Shown: positions 20,348 to 30,559, counted from the first letter of the stretch. The stretch is 64,000 bases of DNA from Thiorhodovibrio winogradskyi (GCF_036208045.1 NZ_CP121472.1:3979531-4043530); one strand, 5' to 3'. Numbers and translations are program-made. The notes: generated from the letters alone by a model not told the origin.

Positions 20348-21301
20348 ATGAAAGAAATCGAAATCACTCGCCCGCTGCAGCTGGACAGGTCGCAGATTGT
20401 TGCCCTGGATACGCATTCATTTTTGAACATCCTGAATGTGCTAAATCTGGAACTCTCCAACATTGCCGAGTTGTGCTCAATGGAGAATGTCCTTCAGAAC
20501 CATATCGACCGCCTGTTCGTCCTGGCCAATGAGATGTCGAATCCGGATACAGCCTATGTGCGTATTGCCGGGCTTGATCAGGACATGGCGGCAATTGAGC
20601 AGCAAATCAATGAGCACCTTAGCACCCAGCCGGTGTTGCGTGATTCGGCGAGAGTGCGCGATGCGCTGGAGAGTTTGGATTCGATTTTTTTGGTACTGCG
20701 CAAGCGTATTGCCGATCTTAAGGCACGTATTGACGAACTTACCAGCTGGCGAGAGTTTGACATTGCGCGGGTGCTCGAGGATTTTCAGGCGGTCTTTGGT
20801 GCGATCGAGAAAAACAGCAAAGGGCGTTTTCGTTTCACCAATAATATCGCCGCGCAGGAGTCGCGGGATTATTACCTCGACTTTAAAATCCACAGCAGCG
20901 AGGATCCACTGATCCGCATGCCGGCGGCGCTCATCGATGTGGCACGAGATCTGCTAGCCAATGCACGCAAATACACAAGCCCAGGAGGTCGCATCAATGC
21001 AGGCATCTGGAGCGATGACAGCCAACTTTGCATTAGCGTGGAGGATTCTGGCCGGGGTATACCCGAAGATGAAATCGAGTTCGTGATCGATTACGGTCAC
21101 CGGGCGTCCAATGTACAGGATCGCCGCACCATGGGCGGCGGCTTGGGATTAACCAAGGCCTATTTCATTTGCACCCAACTTGGCGGGCGGTTTTGGATTC
21201 GCTCCGAGCTTGGCCGTGGTACACGAATTAGGATAATAATTCCAAAAACAGCCGATACAATCCACGACTGCCCCGGCGATGCCGCCACCGAAACTAGCTG
21301 A
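20348..21301 (+). CDS. Soluble sensor histidine kinase
   Basis: The 317-residue protein carries a C-terminal HATPase domain with N box LLANARKYT (about residue 203), G1 box VEDSGRGIP (about 234) and G2 box [11 protein letters not shown] (about 261). A candidate phosphoacceptor is the His in [12 protein letters not shown] (about residue 21), followed by two helices as in a dimerisation domain; it departs from the usual H-E/D-x-x-N/T pattern. There are no membrane segments and no recognisable sensor domain; the middle is helical. No response regulator is adjacent. Its 3' end lies 80 bases before the nadE start, so the two may be co-transcribed. Confidence 0.85.
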   Translation: MKEIEITRPLQLDRSQIVALDTHSFLNILNVLNLELSNIAELCSMENVLQNHIDRLFVLANEMSNPDTAYVRIAGLDQDMAAIEQQINEHLSTQPVLRDSARVRDALESLDSIFLVLRKRIADLKARIDELTSWREFDIARVLEDFQAVFGAIEKNSKGRFRFTNNIAAQESRDYYLDFKIHSSEDPLIRMPAALIDVARDLLANARKYTSPGGRINAGIWSDDSQLCISVEDSGRGIPEDEIEFVIDYGHRASNVQDRRTMGGGLGLTKAYFICTQLGGRFWIRSELGRGTRIRIIIPKTADTIHDCPGDAATETS

Positions 21302-21380
21302 GCTTGCAGCTGCAAGGCCAAATTTCACGCACAAGGCCCCAAGACATCGCGGTGACAGCCGCGCCACCGGAATCTGGCGG

Positions 21381-23483
21381 ATGACCGAAGCAAAGACACC
21401 CTGCCCCGCCGCGGGCAATTTTTTCAACCTCTACCACCAGGGGCTGGTGCGGGTGGCCGTCTGCGTGCCCGAGGTGATCGTGGCCGATCCCGTTGCCAAC
21501 GCCCGCGCCAGCTTGCGCCTTGCCCGGCAGGCCGCGCATCAGGGCGCCTTGGTGGCCCTCTTCCCCGAGCTGGGACTCTCGGCCTACAGCAATGAGGATC
21601 TGTTCCAGCAGCAGGCGCTCTTGGACGCCAGCCTGGCAGCGCTGGAGGACGTGCGCGCGGCCAGCCGCGACCTTGCCACCCTGCTGGCGGTCGGCTTGCC
21701 GCTGGCGGTGGATGGGCGATTGTTCAACACGGCCGTGCTGGTGCACCAGGGCCGACTGCTGGGCGCGGTGCCCAAGAGTTTCTTGCCCAATTTTCGTGAA
21801 TTCTACGAAAAGCGCCAGTTCAGCCCGGCGCGCGAGGCACTGAGCCGAGAGATCCGGCTGCTCGGCGAGACGGTCCCTTTCGGCAATGATTTGTTGTTCG
21901 AGGCGCGCGACCTGCCCGGCTGCGTGCTGCACTTGGAGCTGTGCGAGGATCTGTGGACGCCCATCCCACCCAGCACCCATGCCGCCCTGGCCGGCGCCAC
22001 CCTGCTGCTGAACCTGTCCGCCAGCAACATCACCATCGGCAAGGCGGCCGAGCGCAATGCCCTGTGCGCGGCCCAATCCAGCAAATGCCTGGCCGCTTAC
22101 CTCTACTCCGCCGCCGGACCCGGAGAGTCGAGCACGGATCTTGCCTGGGACGGCCAAGCGGTGATTTACGAAAACGGCCAACTCTTGGCTGAGTCCGAAC
22201 GCTTCGCGCCCGGCGAGCAGATGATTCTGGCTGATATTGATTTGGATTTGCTCATTGCCGAGCGCCGCCGACGCACCAGCTTTGCCGACGCCGCCGCAAC
22301 TGAGGTCGAGCGCCTGCGCGGGCTGCGACGGATTGGTTTCACGCCTGAGTTGCCAGGCGGCGATCTCGGTCTCAAGCGCCGCATCGAGCGCTTTCCATTC
22401 GTACCGGCGGACAGCCGCGCGCGCGATGCGGATTGTTACGAGACTTACAACATTCAGGTGCAGGCACTCACCAAGCGGCTGACGGCCGCCGGCATCGAGC
22501 AACTGGTGATCGGCGTCTCGGGCGGGCTGGATTCGACCCAGGCGCTGCTGGTGGCCGCGCGCACCATGGACCGACTCGGTCTGCCGCGCACCCATGTGCT
22601 GGCCTACACCCTGCCCGGCTTCGCCACCAGTGAGGCGACCCGCGCCAACGCTTGGGCGCTGATGCGGGCGCTGGGCGTCACCGCGGCGGAAATCGACATC
22701 CGCCCCTCCTGCCTGCAAATGCTACAAGATATTGGCCATCCTTTTGCCAATGGACAGCCGGTGCATGATGTAACTTTCGAGAACGTACAGGCCGGGGAGC
22801 GCAGCTCGCATTTGTTCCGGCTGGCCAACCATCACCGGGCATTGGTGTTGGGCACCGGCGACCTGTCGGAGATCGCCCTTGGCTGGTCCACCTATGGCGT
22901 GGGTGACCAGATGTCGCATTACAATGTGAACGCCTCGGTCAGCAAGACGCTGATTCAGTACCTGATCCGCTGGCTGATCGCGGGCGATCAATTCGATGAT
23001 GCCACCAAGGCCGTCTTGCTGCGCATTCTGCAGACGGAAATCTCACCCGAGCTGGTGCCGCCCGATGCGCAGGGGCATATTCAGCGCAGCGAGGACATCA
23101 TCGGGCCCTATGAGCTGCAGGACTTCAACCTCTATTACATCAGCCGCTATGGCCTGCGCCCAAGCAAGGTGGCCTTTCTCGCTTGGCATGCCTGGCATGA
23201 TCGCAACCGCGAGCCCTGGCCGGAGGGCATGAGCGCCGAGGAAAGGCATCAGTATGATCTGAGCAGCATTCGCCGCTGGCTCGAGGTCTTTGTCCGGCGC
23301 TTTTTCGGCAGCAGTCAGTTCAAACGCAGCTGCATGCCCAATGGGCCAAAAGTCAGCTCGGGCGGTTCACTCTCACCACGCGGAGACTGGCGCGCGCCAA
23401 GCGACGCGGTGGCGGAAGTGTGGCTTGATGATTTACGACAGCAGATCCCAGAGTCGCCAGCGCTGGGTTCGCACCAAAGCTGA
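21381..23483 (+). CDS. nadE: Glutamine-dependent NAD+ synthetase
   Basis: This enzyme amidates nicotinic acid adenine dinucleotide to NAD+, the last step of NAD synthesis. The 700-residue protein joins a nitrilase-type glutaminase (Glu in FPELGLSAY, Lys in VPKSFLPNF, Cys in [10 protein letters not shown]; about residues 15-320) to an NAD synthetase domain with ATP-binding [10 protein letters not shown] (about residue 375) and [12 protein letters not shown]. This is the long form as in Mycobacterium. The frame is open from 21279 and would overlap the kinase; ATG 21381 gives the canonical N-terminus ([14 protein letters not shown]). nadR-pnuC of the salvage path is in the same window. Confidence 0.94.
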   Translation: MTEAKTPCPAAGNFFNLYHQGLVRVAVCVPEVIVADPVANARASLRLARQAAHQGALVALFPELGLSAYSNEDLFQQQALLDASLAALEDVRAASRDLATLLAVGLPLAVDGRLFNTAVLVHQGRLLGAVPKSFLPNFREFYEKRQFSPAREALSREIRLLGETVPFGNDLLFEARDLPGCVLHLELCEDLWTPIPPSTHAALAGATLLLNLSASNITIGKAAERNALCAAQSSKCLAAYLYSAAGPGESSTDLAWDGQAVIYENGQLLAESERFAPGEQMILADIDLDLLIAERRRRTSFADAAATEVERLRGLRRIGFTPELPGGDLGLKRRIERFPFVPADSRARDADCYETYNIQVQALTKRLTAAGIEQLVIGVSGGLDSTQALLVAARTMDRLGLPRTHVLAYTLPGFATSEATRANAWALMRALGVTAAEIDIRPSCLQMLQDIGHPFANGQPVHDVTFENVQAGERSSHLFRLANHHRALVLGTGDLSEIALGWSTYGVGDQMSHYNVNASVSKTLIQYLIRWLIAGDQFDDATKAVLLRILQTEISPELVPPDAQGHIQRSEDIIGPYELQDFNLYYISRYGLRPSKVAFLAWHAWHDRNREPWPEGMSAEERHQYDLSSIRRWLEVFVRRFFGSSQFKRSCMPNGPKVSSGGSLSPRGDWRAPSDAVAEVWLDDLRQQIPESPALGSHQS

Positions 23484-23505
23484 CAGTCTACTGGAGGGAG
23501 AGAGT

Positions 23506-23982
23506 ATGGACTGGTCCTCGGTCATCGCTGATCCCGTTTTGGCGGAACTTCCATTCAAGGTTGAACTCAACGAATGGGGCAAGATTGAGATGAGTCCAGC
23601 GACGAATTCTCACAGTCTGTTACAGACGGCCATTCTGTTCCTGCTCAGGCAACATTTGCCAACGGGCAAAGCCTTTGTCGAGTGCAGTATTCAGACAACC
23701 AAGAACGTGAAAGTAGCCGATGTAGTATGGTGTTCGCGCGAGTTCTTCATGGCTCACGGCGTGACGACGCCCTATGCACGCGCACCGGAAATCGTCATTG
23801 AAGTTGCCTCGCCAAGTAACCGCCTCAGCGAATTGCGCGACAAAATGTTTCTGTATTTCGCGCAGGGAGCTGACGAGGTGTGGATTTGCGCCGAGACAGG
23901 AGAGATGACCTTCCATGGTGGCCATGGCGAGTTGCCCTATTCAGGGCGATGCCCAGCATTCCCCAAAAGTGTCGAGATCTAA
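23506..23982 (+). CDS. Uma2 family (DUF820) putative endonuclease
   Basis: A 158-residue member of the Uma2/DUF820 family with a PD-(D/E)XK nuclease fold. Visible residues are the Asp in KVADVVW (about residue 72), the Glu in EIVIEVASPSN (about 95-105) and the Lys/Tyr helix RDKMFLYFAQGADEVWI. Families of this type are abundant in cyanobacteria and purple bacteria; their biological role is unproven. ATG 23506 preceded by GGAGGGA was chosen over an in-frame start at 23290 that would overlap nadE. It follows nadE by 22 bases and may ride on its transcript. Confidence 0.85.
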   Translation: MDWSSVIADPVLAELPFKVELNEWGKIEMSPATNSHSLLQTAILFLLRQHLPTGKAFVECSIQTTKNVKVADVVWCSREFFMAHGVTTPYARAPEIVIEVASPSNRLSELRDKMFLYFAQGADEVWICAETGEMTFHGGHGELPYSGRCPAFPKSVEI

Positions 23983-24050
23983 ATCCGATGGGATAGGGAT
24001 TCTCATGAGATAGAAGTTCTCATGAGTTTGAGTTTTGGGCCTTACCCGGA

Positions 24051-24296
24051 TTACAACCGATGCTCGGCGGCTGACTGCGCCGGGGTCAGGGTTTTGATGG
24101 ACAGCGCATGCAATTCGCCGCTGGCGATTTGCTCGCGCACGCTGTCCATGACCAGGCGTTGTTTTTTTATGGGTGTGAGTCCCTCGAATGCCTTGCTCAC
24201 GACAATGGCGTCGAAGTGACTGCCATCGCCACTGACTTGCACCTCTGCGTCGGGCAGGCCAGCGCGGATGAGTTGGGTCACGGCTTCTGTTTCCAT
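24051..24296 (-). CDS. ibaG: BolA family protein IbaG
   Basis: An 81-residue BolA-like protein of the short IbaG (YrbA) subgroup, which works with monothiol glutaredoxins in iron-sulfur metabolism and affects acid stress and envelope. The core GSHFDAIVVSKAFEGLTPIK (about residues 25-44) is typical, with the conserved His after Ser. Usual family length. In many gammaproteobacteria it lies beside murA and mla genes; here it is isolated, flanked by a Uma2-family gene and a repeat element. Confidence 0.92.
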   Translation of the reverse strand: METEAVTQLIRAGLPDAEVQVSGDGSHFDAIVVSKAFEGLTPIKKQRLVMDSVREQIASGELHALSIKTLTPAQSAAEHRL

Positions 24297-24376
24297 CGGG
24301 GCTCCTTGCGAGTTGTGCCTTGCGGTTTGTCATTGGTCCGCGGACAAGATGCGGCCAGGCTGGCTCTTGTCCAAGG

Positions 24377-24511
24377 CCAGCAATTCCAAATTTCGTTTTC
24401 CAACCCCCGGTTGTTGACCCGGTGATCAGTAGACACGCCATCTTGGCGCGTCATGAAGCGGCTGGAAGCCGCTTCTACACCAGATGAAACACCCGAATTT
24501 GGAATTGCTGG
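24377..24511. repeat. Inverted-repeat-bounded palindromic element (REP/MITE-like)
   Basis: Arms at 24377-24395 and 24494-24511 are inverted copies of each other apart from one base (core CAGCAATTCCAAATT). Between them are two further palindromes: CGCCA/TGGCG (24436-24448) and AAGCGGCT/AGCCGCTT (24456-24474). The layout resembles REP/BIME or a miniature inverted-repeat element. I see no transposase here and no second complete copy in the window. Confidence 0.6.
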
Positions 24512-24564
24512 TCCAAGTTGGCATCCTTCGCGGTGAGCCCAAAGCCGGGATCAAGCTTCCGGGA

Positions 24565-25881
24565 TCACCCTTCCAGGGATTCCATGCGAATGCGCACCAC
24601 GGCGCCCTGGACCGCCTCAAGTGCCTCGATACGAGCAATGGCGCGGTTCATGTCACCCTCCTTGATGCGATGGGTGAGCATGATCAGGGGCACATGGGTA
24701 TCGCCCGCGCCCGGTTCTTTCTGCTTGATCGCCTCGATGCTAATGCCTTCCTCGCCCAAAATGCCCGCGATTCCGGCCATGACGCCGGGTCGGTCGAGCG
24801 CGAGCAGACGCAGGTAATAGGCTGTCTCTATCGCGTCCATTGGCAACACCGGGGTGTCGCTCAGCTCGTCGGGCTGGAAGGCGAGATGCGGTACCCTGTT
24901 GGTCGGGTCCGTGGTCAGGGCGCGGGTGATATCCACCACGTCGGCCACCACGGCGGAGGCGGTTGGCAGGGCGCCAGCGCCGGCGCCGTAGTATAGGGTG
25001 GGGCCGACAGCATCGCACTTGACCAGCACGGCGTTCATGACGCCATCGACATTGGCGATGAGTCGGCGGTGCGGGATGAGCGTGGGATGCACCCGCAGTT
25101 CAATACCGGCGGCGGCGCGGCGGGCAATGCCAAGGTGCTTGATGCGATAGCCGAGTTCGGCGGCATAGGCGACATCCTGGGGCTCGATGCGGGAGATGCC
25201 TTCGGTGAAGGTCTTATCGAATTGCAGCGGGATGCCAAAGGCGAGCGAGCCGAGAATGGTCAGCTTGTGCGCGGCATCCGTTCCTTCGACATCGAAGCTT
25301 GGGTCCGCCTCGGCATAGCCAAGCTGTTGCGCCTCCGCCAACACCTCGGCAAAGGCACGACCCTTGTCGCGCATTTCGGTCAGGATAAAATTGCCGGTGC
25401 CGTTGATGATGCCAGCGATCCACTCGACATGGTTGGCGGCCAGACCCTCGCGGAGCGCCTTGATGATGGGCACGCCACCCGCCACGGCGGCCTCGAACGC
25501 CACAGTGACACCCTTGGCCTGGGCGGCGGCGAAAATCTCGTTGCCATGCAGGGCAATTAGCGCCTTGTTGGCGGTGACCACATGCTTGCCGTTCGCGATG
25601 GCCTTGAGCACCAGTTCGCGCGCCGGCGAGTAGCCGCCGATCAGCTCGATGACGATATCGATCTCTGGGTCATCGACCACGGCAAAGGCATCGTCGGAGA
25701 TTGTGTCGATGCGCTCGAGTCCCTGGATACGGCTCGGGTCATATTCGCGCGCCGCCGCGTGGGCGATGCGAATCTCGCGGCCCGCGCGGCGGGCGATTTC
25801 CTCGGCATTGCCGGTCAGCACGGTGACGGTGCCGCCGCCGACCGTGCCCAAGCCCAAGAGTCCGATCTTCACGGGCTCCAT
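24565..25881 (-). CDS. hom: Homoserine dehydrogenase
   Basis: Catalyses NAD(P)H-dependent reduction of aspartate semialdehyde to homoserine for threonine and methionine synthesis. The 438-residue protein shows the Rossmann motif GLGTVGGGTV (about residue 10), the catalytic core NGTGNFILT (about 160) and FDVEGTDAAHKL (about 197), and a C-terminal ACT domain (about residues 350-430; DRPGVMAGIAGIL) that usually confers threonine feedback. It is the monofunctional form without aspartokinase. ATG 25881 has a good GGAGGA site. It follows alaC on the same strand by 57 bases, the common alaC-hom(-thrC) order; thrC is absent here. Confidence 0.96.
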   Translation of the reverse strand: MEPVKIGLLGLGTVGGGTVTVLTGNAEEIARRAGREIRIAHAAAREYDPSRIQGLERIDTISDDAFAVVDDPEIDIVIELIGGYSPARELVLKAIANGKHVVTANKALIALHGNEIFAAAQAKGVTVAFEAAVAGGVPIIKALREGLAANHVEWIAGIINGTGNFILTEMRDKGRAFAEVLAEAQQLGYAEADPSFDVEGTDAAHKLTILGSLAFGIPLQFDKTFTEGISRIEPQDVAYAAELGYRIKHLGIARRAAAGIELRVHPTLIPHRRLIANVDGVMNAVLVKCDAVGPTLYYGAGAGALPTASAVVADVVDITRALTTDPTNRVPHLAFQPDELSDTPVLPMDAIETAYYLRLLALDRPGVMAGIAGILGEEGISIEAIKQKEPGAGDTHVPLIMLTHRIKEGDMNRAIARIEALEAVQGAVVRIRMESLEG

Positions 25882-25938
25882 AGTGCGTCCTCCAGAATCT
25901 TGCAGAATGTTATGGTGTTAGAGCCACAGGTCGCGCAC

Positions 25939-27156
25939 TCATGCCGCTGTCGCGGCTAAGCCATTCCGCGCATCCTCGCGCATCATGTGTTTGATACCTT
26001 TCACCGCCTGGCGAGTGCGGTGTTCGTTCTCGATCAGCGCGAAGCGCACATGATCGTCGCCATAGTCGCCGAAGCCGATTCCCGGCGAGACGGCCACTTT
26101 CGCTTCCCGCAACAGCCTTTTGGCGAACTCCAGCGAACCCATGGCACGATAGGCCTCGGGAATGCGCGCCCAGACGAACATGGTCGCGCGTGGCTTCTCG
26201 ACCGGCCAGCCGGCGGCGTCCAACCCCTCGCAGAGCACATCGCGCCGGCGCTGGTATTGGTCACAAATATCAGCCACACAGTCCTGCGAAGACTCAAGCG
26301 CGTGAATGGCAGCAACCTGAATGGGCGTGAAGGTGCCGTAGTCCAGGTAGGACTTGATGCGCGCCAGGGCCGCGACCATGGTCGGATTGCCACACATGAA
26401 GCCAATGCGCCAACCCGGCATGTTGTAGCTTTTTGACATGGAGAAAAACTCCACGGCATAGTCGATGGCGCCCGGCACCTGCAAAATGGAGGGCGCCTTG
26501 TAACCGTCGAAAACGATGTCGGCATAGGCCAGATCGTGCACCACCCAGATGCCGTGCTCGCGCGCGATATCGATGACCTTCTCGAAGAACTCCAACTCCA
26601 CGCACTGGGCGGTGGGATTACCGGGAAAATTCAGCACCAGCATCTTCGGCCGCGGCCAGGAGTCAAGGATGGCACGCTGGAGTTCCTCGAAAAAATCCAC
26701 CTCGGGCGTGAGCTTGACGTGGCGGACATCGGCTCCGGCGATAATGAAGCCATAGGGATGGATGGGATAGGCCGGGTTGGGCACCAGCACGGTGTCGCCC
26801 GCCGCCATGGTGGCCATGGCCAGATGGGCGAGCCCTTCCTTACTGCCGATGGTGACTATGGCCTGGCTTTCAGGGTCGAGGCTGACAGCATGGCGGTCTT
26901 GGTACCAGCGGCAAATGGCGCGGCGCAGGCGCGGGATACCGCGCGAGACCGAATAGCGATGGGTATCGCGGCGCTGGGCGACCTCGACCAGCTTATCGAC
27001 AATGTGCTGGGGCGTGGGCTGATCGGGATTGCCCATGCCAAAATCAATGATGTCCTCGCCGCGCGCTCGCGCCGCTGCCTTCAACTCATTGACAATGTTG
27101 AAAACATAGGGCGGAAGCCGCTCAATGCGGCTGAAATTGGGCTGGGGCGCGAGCAC
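25939..27156 (-). CDS. alaC: Alanine transaminase AlaC (class I/II aminotransferase)
   Basis: A PLP-dependent aminotransferase of the AlaC group, which transfers amino groups between alanine and glutamate. The 405-residue protein has GNPDQPTP near residue 46, the PLP phosphate region, NFPGNPTAQ (about 180), and the PLP lysine in [15 protein letters not shown] (about 243). The frame is open to TTG 27171, but GTG 27156, spaced six bases from AGAGGA, matches the family N-terminus ([13 protein letters not shown]), so I use it. Placed directly upstream of hom, linking amino-acid synthesis. Confidence 0.93.
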   Translation of the reverse strand: MLAPQPNFSRIERLPPYVFNIVNELKAAARARGEDIIDFGMGNPDQPTPQHIVDKLVEVAQRRDTHRYSVSRGIPRLRRAICRWYQDRHAVSLDPESQAIVTIGSKEGLAHLAMATMAAGDTVLVPNPAYPIHPYGFIIAGADVRHVKLTPEVDFFEELQRAILDSWPRPKMLVLNFPGNPTAQCVELEFFEKVIDIAREHGIWVVHDLAYADIVFDGYKAPSILQVPGAIDYAVEFFSMSKSYNMPGWRIGFMCGNPTMVAALARIKSYLDYGTFTPIQVAAIHALESSQDCVADICDQYQRRRDVLCEGLDAAGWPVEKPRATMFVWARIPEAYRAMGSLEFAKRLLREAKVAVSPGIGFGDYGDDHVRFALIENEHRTRQAVKGIKHMMREDARNGLAATAA

Positions 27157-27368
27157 GGATGTTCCTCTCAAGAGTTGGCAAGGTAAACCTTGCAGTGTAG
27201 CGTGCCGCGCGGCGGATTCCTATCGCTCAACACGACGGTAGCTGGTCTGAACGCGAGCCCGGGCGCGATCCCTTCCAAGGCCTGATCACAGCCGGGATTG
27301 CGCTCAAGCCATCATTGGGACGCAACCAGATAACAAACATCACCAGGCAGATACCAACAGAAAGCACC

Positions 27369-27806
27369 TCAGGACTCGAGCCAGAAGGTCACGGGGCCAT
27401 CGTTGGTCAAACTCACCTGCATGTCGGCGCCGAATCGTCCGCTTGCCACCGGCCGATGCGCCTGGTGCGCGCATTCGAGCAGATGGGCAAACAGCCGCTG
27501 ACCAAGCTCGGGCGCGGCAGCGCTAGTGAAACTCGCTCGTGTGCCCTTGCGGGTATCGGCCGCCAGGGTGAACTGAGGCACCAACAGCAGTCCGCCGCCA
27601 GTGTCGCGCAGGCTAAGATTCATGCGCCCGGTGTTGTCGGGGAAGACGCGGTAGCCGAGCAGGCGCCCGAGCAACCGTTCGGCGCGGGCTGCGTTATCCT
27701 CGGGCTGCACGGCAACCAGCACCAGCAGGCCCTGGTCGATGGCACCAACCGACTCCCCAGCCACATCAACCCGTGCCTGGGTGACGCGCTGGAGCAGGCC
27801 TATCAT
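27369..27806 (-). CDS. dtd: D-aminoacyl-tRNA deacylase
   Basis: Dtd removes D-amino acids (and glycine from mischarged tRNA-Ala) from tRNA. The 145-residue protein has the standard length and motifs: LQRVTQARVDV at the start, VPQFTLAADT (about residues 77-86; most members read SQFTL, here PQFTL) and the cross-subunit NDGPVTFWL at the C-terminus, whose GP supplies chiral selectivity. The ATG overlaps the pip stop by four bases, so it is the last gene of a lipoprotein-pip-dtd operon. Confidence 0.95.
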   Translation of the reverse strand: MIGLLQRVTQARVDVAGESVGAIDQGLLVLVAVQPEDNAARAERLLGRLLGYRVFPDNTGRMNLSLRDTGGGLLLVPQFTLAADTRKGTRASFTSAAAPELGQRLFAHLLECAHQAHRPVASGRFGADMQVSLTNDGPVTFWLES

Positions 27807-28756
27807 GCCAGCTGTTGGGCAAAGCCATCGGTCGCGGCGATGAGTTCGCGCGCGATGCCGGGCTCGAAGGCGGCGTGACCGGCGTCGGGAATAATCTTGA
27901 GTGCCGCCTCGGGCCAGGCCTGGTGCAACTCCCAGGCAGAGGCCAGCGGGCAGATGGCGTCGTAGCGACCGTGCACGATAACACCAGGAATGCCACGCAC
28001 GGCATCAATGTCCCGGAGTAGTTGATGCGGCTGCAGAAAGGCGTTGTGCAAAAAGTAGTGACATTCGATCCTCGCCAGGGCCAGCGCAAAGGCATCGGCG
28101 GCGAAACTGTCGCGCAACTCGCGATCCGGCAACAGAGTGGCGCAGCGGCCCTCCCACAGCGACCAGGCACGCGCCGCCCGGGTCTGTTCATCGCCGGGCG
28201 GCCCGAAAAGTCGCTCGGCATAGGCGCGTAGCAGGTCACCCTGCTCTTCCGGCGGAATCGGGGCAAGATAATCCTGCCAGTAGTCGGGAAACAGACGGCT
28301 CGCACCCTGCTGATAGAACCAGTGAATTTCCTCGGGGCGGCAGAGAAAAATCCCGCGTAACACCAAGGCTGCCACGGTCTGGGGATGCTGCTCGGCATAG
28401 GCCAGGGCCAGGGTCGACCCCCAGGAGCCACCAAAGACCAGCCAATGATCGATGCCTAGGTGTGCCCGCAAAATTTCGATATCCGCCACCAGGTTCCAGG
28501 TGGTATTGAAATCAACACTGCCATGCGGCCGTGAGCGTCCGCAGCCACGTTGATCGAACAAAATGATTCGGTAGCGCGCGGGATCGAAGAATCTCCGATG
28601 CGATGGGCTGCACCCCGCACCCGGTCCGCCATGCAGAAACAACGCCGGATATCCCTCAGGATTACCGCACTGCTCGACATGGAGTTCATGACCATCGCCA
28701 ACCTCGACGAACTCGGTCGCGTAGGGTTCGATCACGGGGTAAAGGCTATCTTGCAT
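27803..28756 (-). CDS. pip: Proline iminopeptidase
   Basis: An alpha/beta hydrolase (peptidase S33) that removes N-terminal proline from peptides in the cytoplasm. The 317-residue protein has the oxyanion motif HGGPGAGCS (about residue 43), FDQRGCGRS (about 69), the nucleophile elbow GGSWGSTLAL (Ser about 113), and the His in PDAGHAAFEP near the C-terminus. ATG 28756 with GGAG seven bases upstream is preferred to the TTG two codons earlier. It sits 16 bases after the lipoprotein gene and overlaps dtd. Confidence 0.95.
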   Translation of the reverse strand: MQDSLYPVIEPYATEFVEVGDGHELHVEQCGNPEGYPALFLHGGPGAGCSPSHRRFFDPARYRIILFDQRGCGRSRPHGSVDFNTTWNLVADIEILRAHLGIDHWLVFGGSWGSTLALAYAEQHPQTVAALVLRGIFLCRPEEIHWFYQQGASRLFPDYWQDYLAPIPPEEQGDLLRAYAERLFGPPGDEQTRAARAWSLWEGRCATLLPDRELRDSFAADAFALALARIECHYFLHNAFLQPHQLLRDIDAVRGIPGVIVHGRYDAICPLASAWELHQAWPEAALKIIPDAGHAAFEPGIARELIAATDGFAQQLA

Positions 28757-28772
28757 CGCCAACTCCCTCGGC

Positions 28773-29681
28773 TCAGTCCGATTGAATCGCGTCCGATTGA
28801 ATTATCACATCCACGTCCGCCGAGGTCAGCTCAGCGTCCGAGCCGCGGGCAGCGGCCTGCTTTAGCAAGGCGCAGCGCTCGAGCTCCGAGTCGGCCAGTT
28901 CGATCAGCCGCTTCTGCTCCCTCTCCAAAGCCTCCGGCGGTGTCGGCGAGGCTGACAGCATCGCCGACGCCTCACGCAAATCCTCGCAGCGACTGCTATC
29001 ATCGTCCAGTAAGGTCGCACGAAAAAGCCGCGCCGAGGCACCGTAGAGAAAACCAAGCGCGCTTTCGGGTGCCTCGGCGCGCGCGGCATCGGCGGCCTTC
29101 AGCAATTTGTCATTCTCGCGCCCGACTCGCGGCTCCCTGGCATTATCATCGAGTCGGTTCCGCCTTTCGCTCAGTGTAAGCAGCAATCCACCATGGTAAG
29201 CCACCCGTCGGTTGCTACCCTGCTTCGAATCAGATTCCTGCAACGCTTGCTTGTAATGACGCTCGGCGCAGTCCAACAGCCGGCGCATCCTTGCGTCTCG
29301 ATCAGATGTTGGATGTGGAAGCTCGATTGCCTGGCGCAGGCAGTCGTCTGCCTGAGTCGCCTCCTGTTCGGCACAATCATTCGACTCTCCTTCCGGACAG
29401 CTTGCCCCCCCCATGAAGCCAGCAAGAAACCCGCCACCCGAGGGCTGGGTAGCGGCCTCTTGCGCTGCTCCGCCATCCTGCAGCGACCTAAGCCCTGGAA
29501 TGCTCGGCGGCAGTGTGCCGTCCACGCCGCCCAGGCCAATCTCCGTGTCAGGCGTGGTCTCGCATCCGCTCAGTAAGATGAAGGCAAGAACCCAAGCAAG
29601 CACGTAAGCCCAGGTCCGCCACGCGAAAAACCGGGGCAGCCGCCGCAACAGCATGAATGACGGAAACAAAGGCGCTGCCAT
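28773..29681 (-). CDS. Putative lipoprotein of unknown function
   Basis: A predicted 302-residue secreted lipoprotein I do not recognise. From ATG 29681 there is a basic N-terminus, a hydrophobic segment and the lipobox LLSGC (Cys at about residue 39), so it should be anchored in a membrane. The mature part has a Gly-rich linker, two short Cys pairs (CPEGESNDC, CLRQ..LLDC) and helical repeat-like regions (KQALQES, ADAARAEAPESALGFLYGASARLF) that could be tetratricopeptide-like. The C-terminus carries a 15-base tandem duplication giving IQSDAIQSD. The frame extends to 29801. It heads the operon with pip and dtd. Confidence 0.7.
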   Translation of the reverse strand: MAAPLFPSFMLLRRLPRFFAWRTWAYVLAWVLAFILLSGCETTPDTEIGLGGVDGTLPPSIPGLRSLQDGGAAQEAATQPSGGGFLAGFMGGASCPEGESNDCAEQEATQADDCLRQAIELPHPTSDRDARMRRLLDCAERHYKQALQESDSKQGSNRRVAYHGGLLLTLSERRNRLDDNAREPRVGRENDKLLKAADAARAEAPESALGFLYGASARLFRATLLDDDSSRCEDLREASAMLSASPTPPEALEREQKRLIELADSELERCALLKQAAARGSDAELTSADVDVIIQSDAIQSD

Positions 29682-29828
29682 TAAGTCTCGCGGATACTGG
29701 GTTCTCGCAGCCTCGTCAGGTCGCTCAAGCAGCCCCGGCTGCCGAACACCAGTCATCCGGAGGATGACCGGATTGACAACCGAGGGAATGACTGAAGACA
29801 ACGATAAAGCTAAAGATTGCTGAATCGA

Positions 29829-30002
29829 TCAGGACTGCGGCGTATCGCCCGGGCAGTGATCGGTGTCAAGGAAGAAGGCATCGTACCAAGGATAGGCAAC
29901 ACCGCACTCGTAACGCAACTTGGTGGCGTGGGAATAGCCTACAAAGGCAAACCATCCCGCACCGATCAGCAAAAGCACGACAATAATCAGAAAATCTTTC
30001 AT
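29829..30002 (-). CDS. Small single-pass membrane protein, 57 aa
   Basis: The ATG at 30002 (AGGAC upstream) opens a 57-residue protein: MKDFLIIVVLLLIGAGWFAFVGY forms one membrane helix at the N-terminus, followed by a short soluble tail with two cysteines (YECGVAYPWY, DTDHCPGD). The two Cys in what should be the periplasm could form a disulfide. I do not recognise the family. It is isolated between the lipoprotein operon and a gap. Confidence 0.6.
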   Translation of the reverse strand: MKDFLIIVVLLLIGAGWFAFVGYSHATKLRYECGVAYPWYDAFFLDTDHCPGDTPQS

Positions 30003-30559
30003 CGAGAAGGTCCTCGCTAGGGTTCTGATACCTGAAAATTGCACTCAGGCATCGGGTAGCACGCCCAAGGGGCCCGAAGCTTTCGGTGGTGGGCCCGGTT
30101 GTTTGCCATTCGTTGTGTTGTTTGTATTCAGAGCAGGAACTAGACCCGCCCCTGCGGTGTCGGCGCCCAAAGATAGCCCAGCCGGTCATCGGGAGCAAGG
30201 TTCGCGTTGGTTTTTCGTCTTGGATGTTATCCTGGGGCTTCGACCGGTGAGCATCACAGCGAACAATACCACCTCGACCTCCGACTGCTCATTCTGGAGG
30301 CTGCTTTTGACGGCATCGGCACCAGACGACGACAATCAGTTGCCTCGGCAGGCGGATACCCTTAGCATTGGAAGAACGCAAAACTGCAGCGCCCCGCGTT
30401 GATTCGACCCACTCTCACGCAATCTTTGCGGCTTGCCGGTCAACGTGAGGATCGACATCCGCGCCCGAATTGGCCGCGACGGACTGAGCAACCCTGTCAA
30501 TCGTGTCTTCTTTCGCAAAGCCCGCGCGATTATTCGTCACTGCCGTTAACAGCGGCTTG
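30003..30559. other. Intergenic region without convincing genes
   Basis: About 550 bases. Short frames occur on both strands but none has a good start, codon bias or recognisable product. A GGGCCC-flanked palindrome lies near 30069-30096. The region probably carries the promoter of the PstS-like/porin pair. Confidence 0.45.

Noticed and set aside
21294-22718. 474-codon minus-strand frame opposite nadE
   Set aside because: Antisense shadow in GC-rich DNA; Gln/Arg/Gly-biased product without domains.
30103-30402. 99-codon plus-strand frame in the gap before the PstS-like gene
   Set aside because: No ribosome site, no recognisable domain and a mixed, low-complexity composition.
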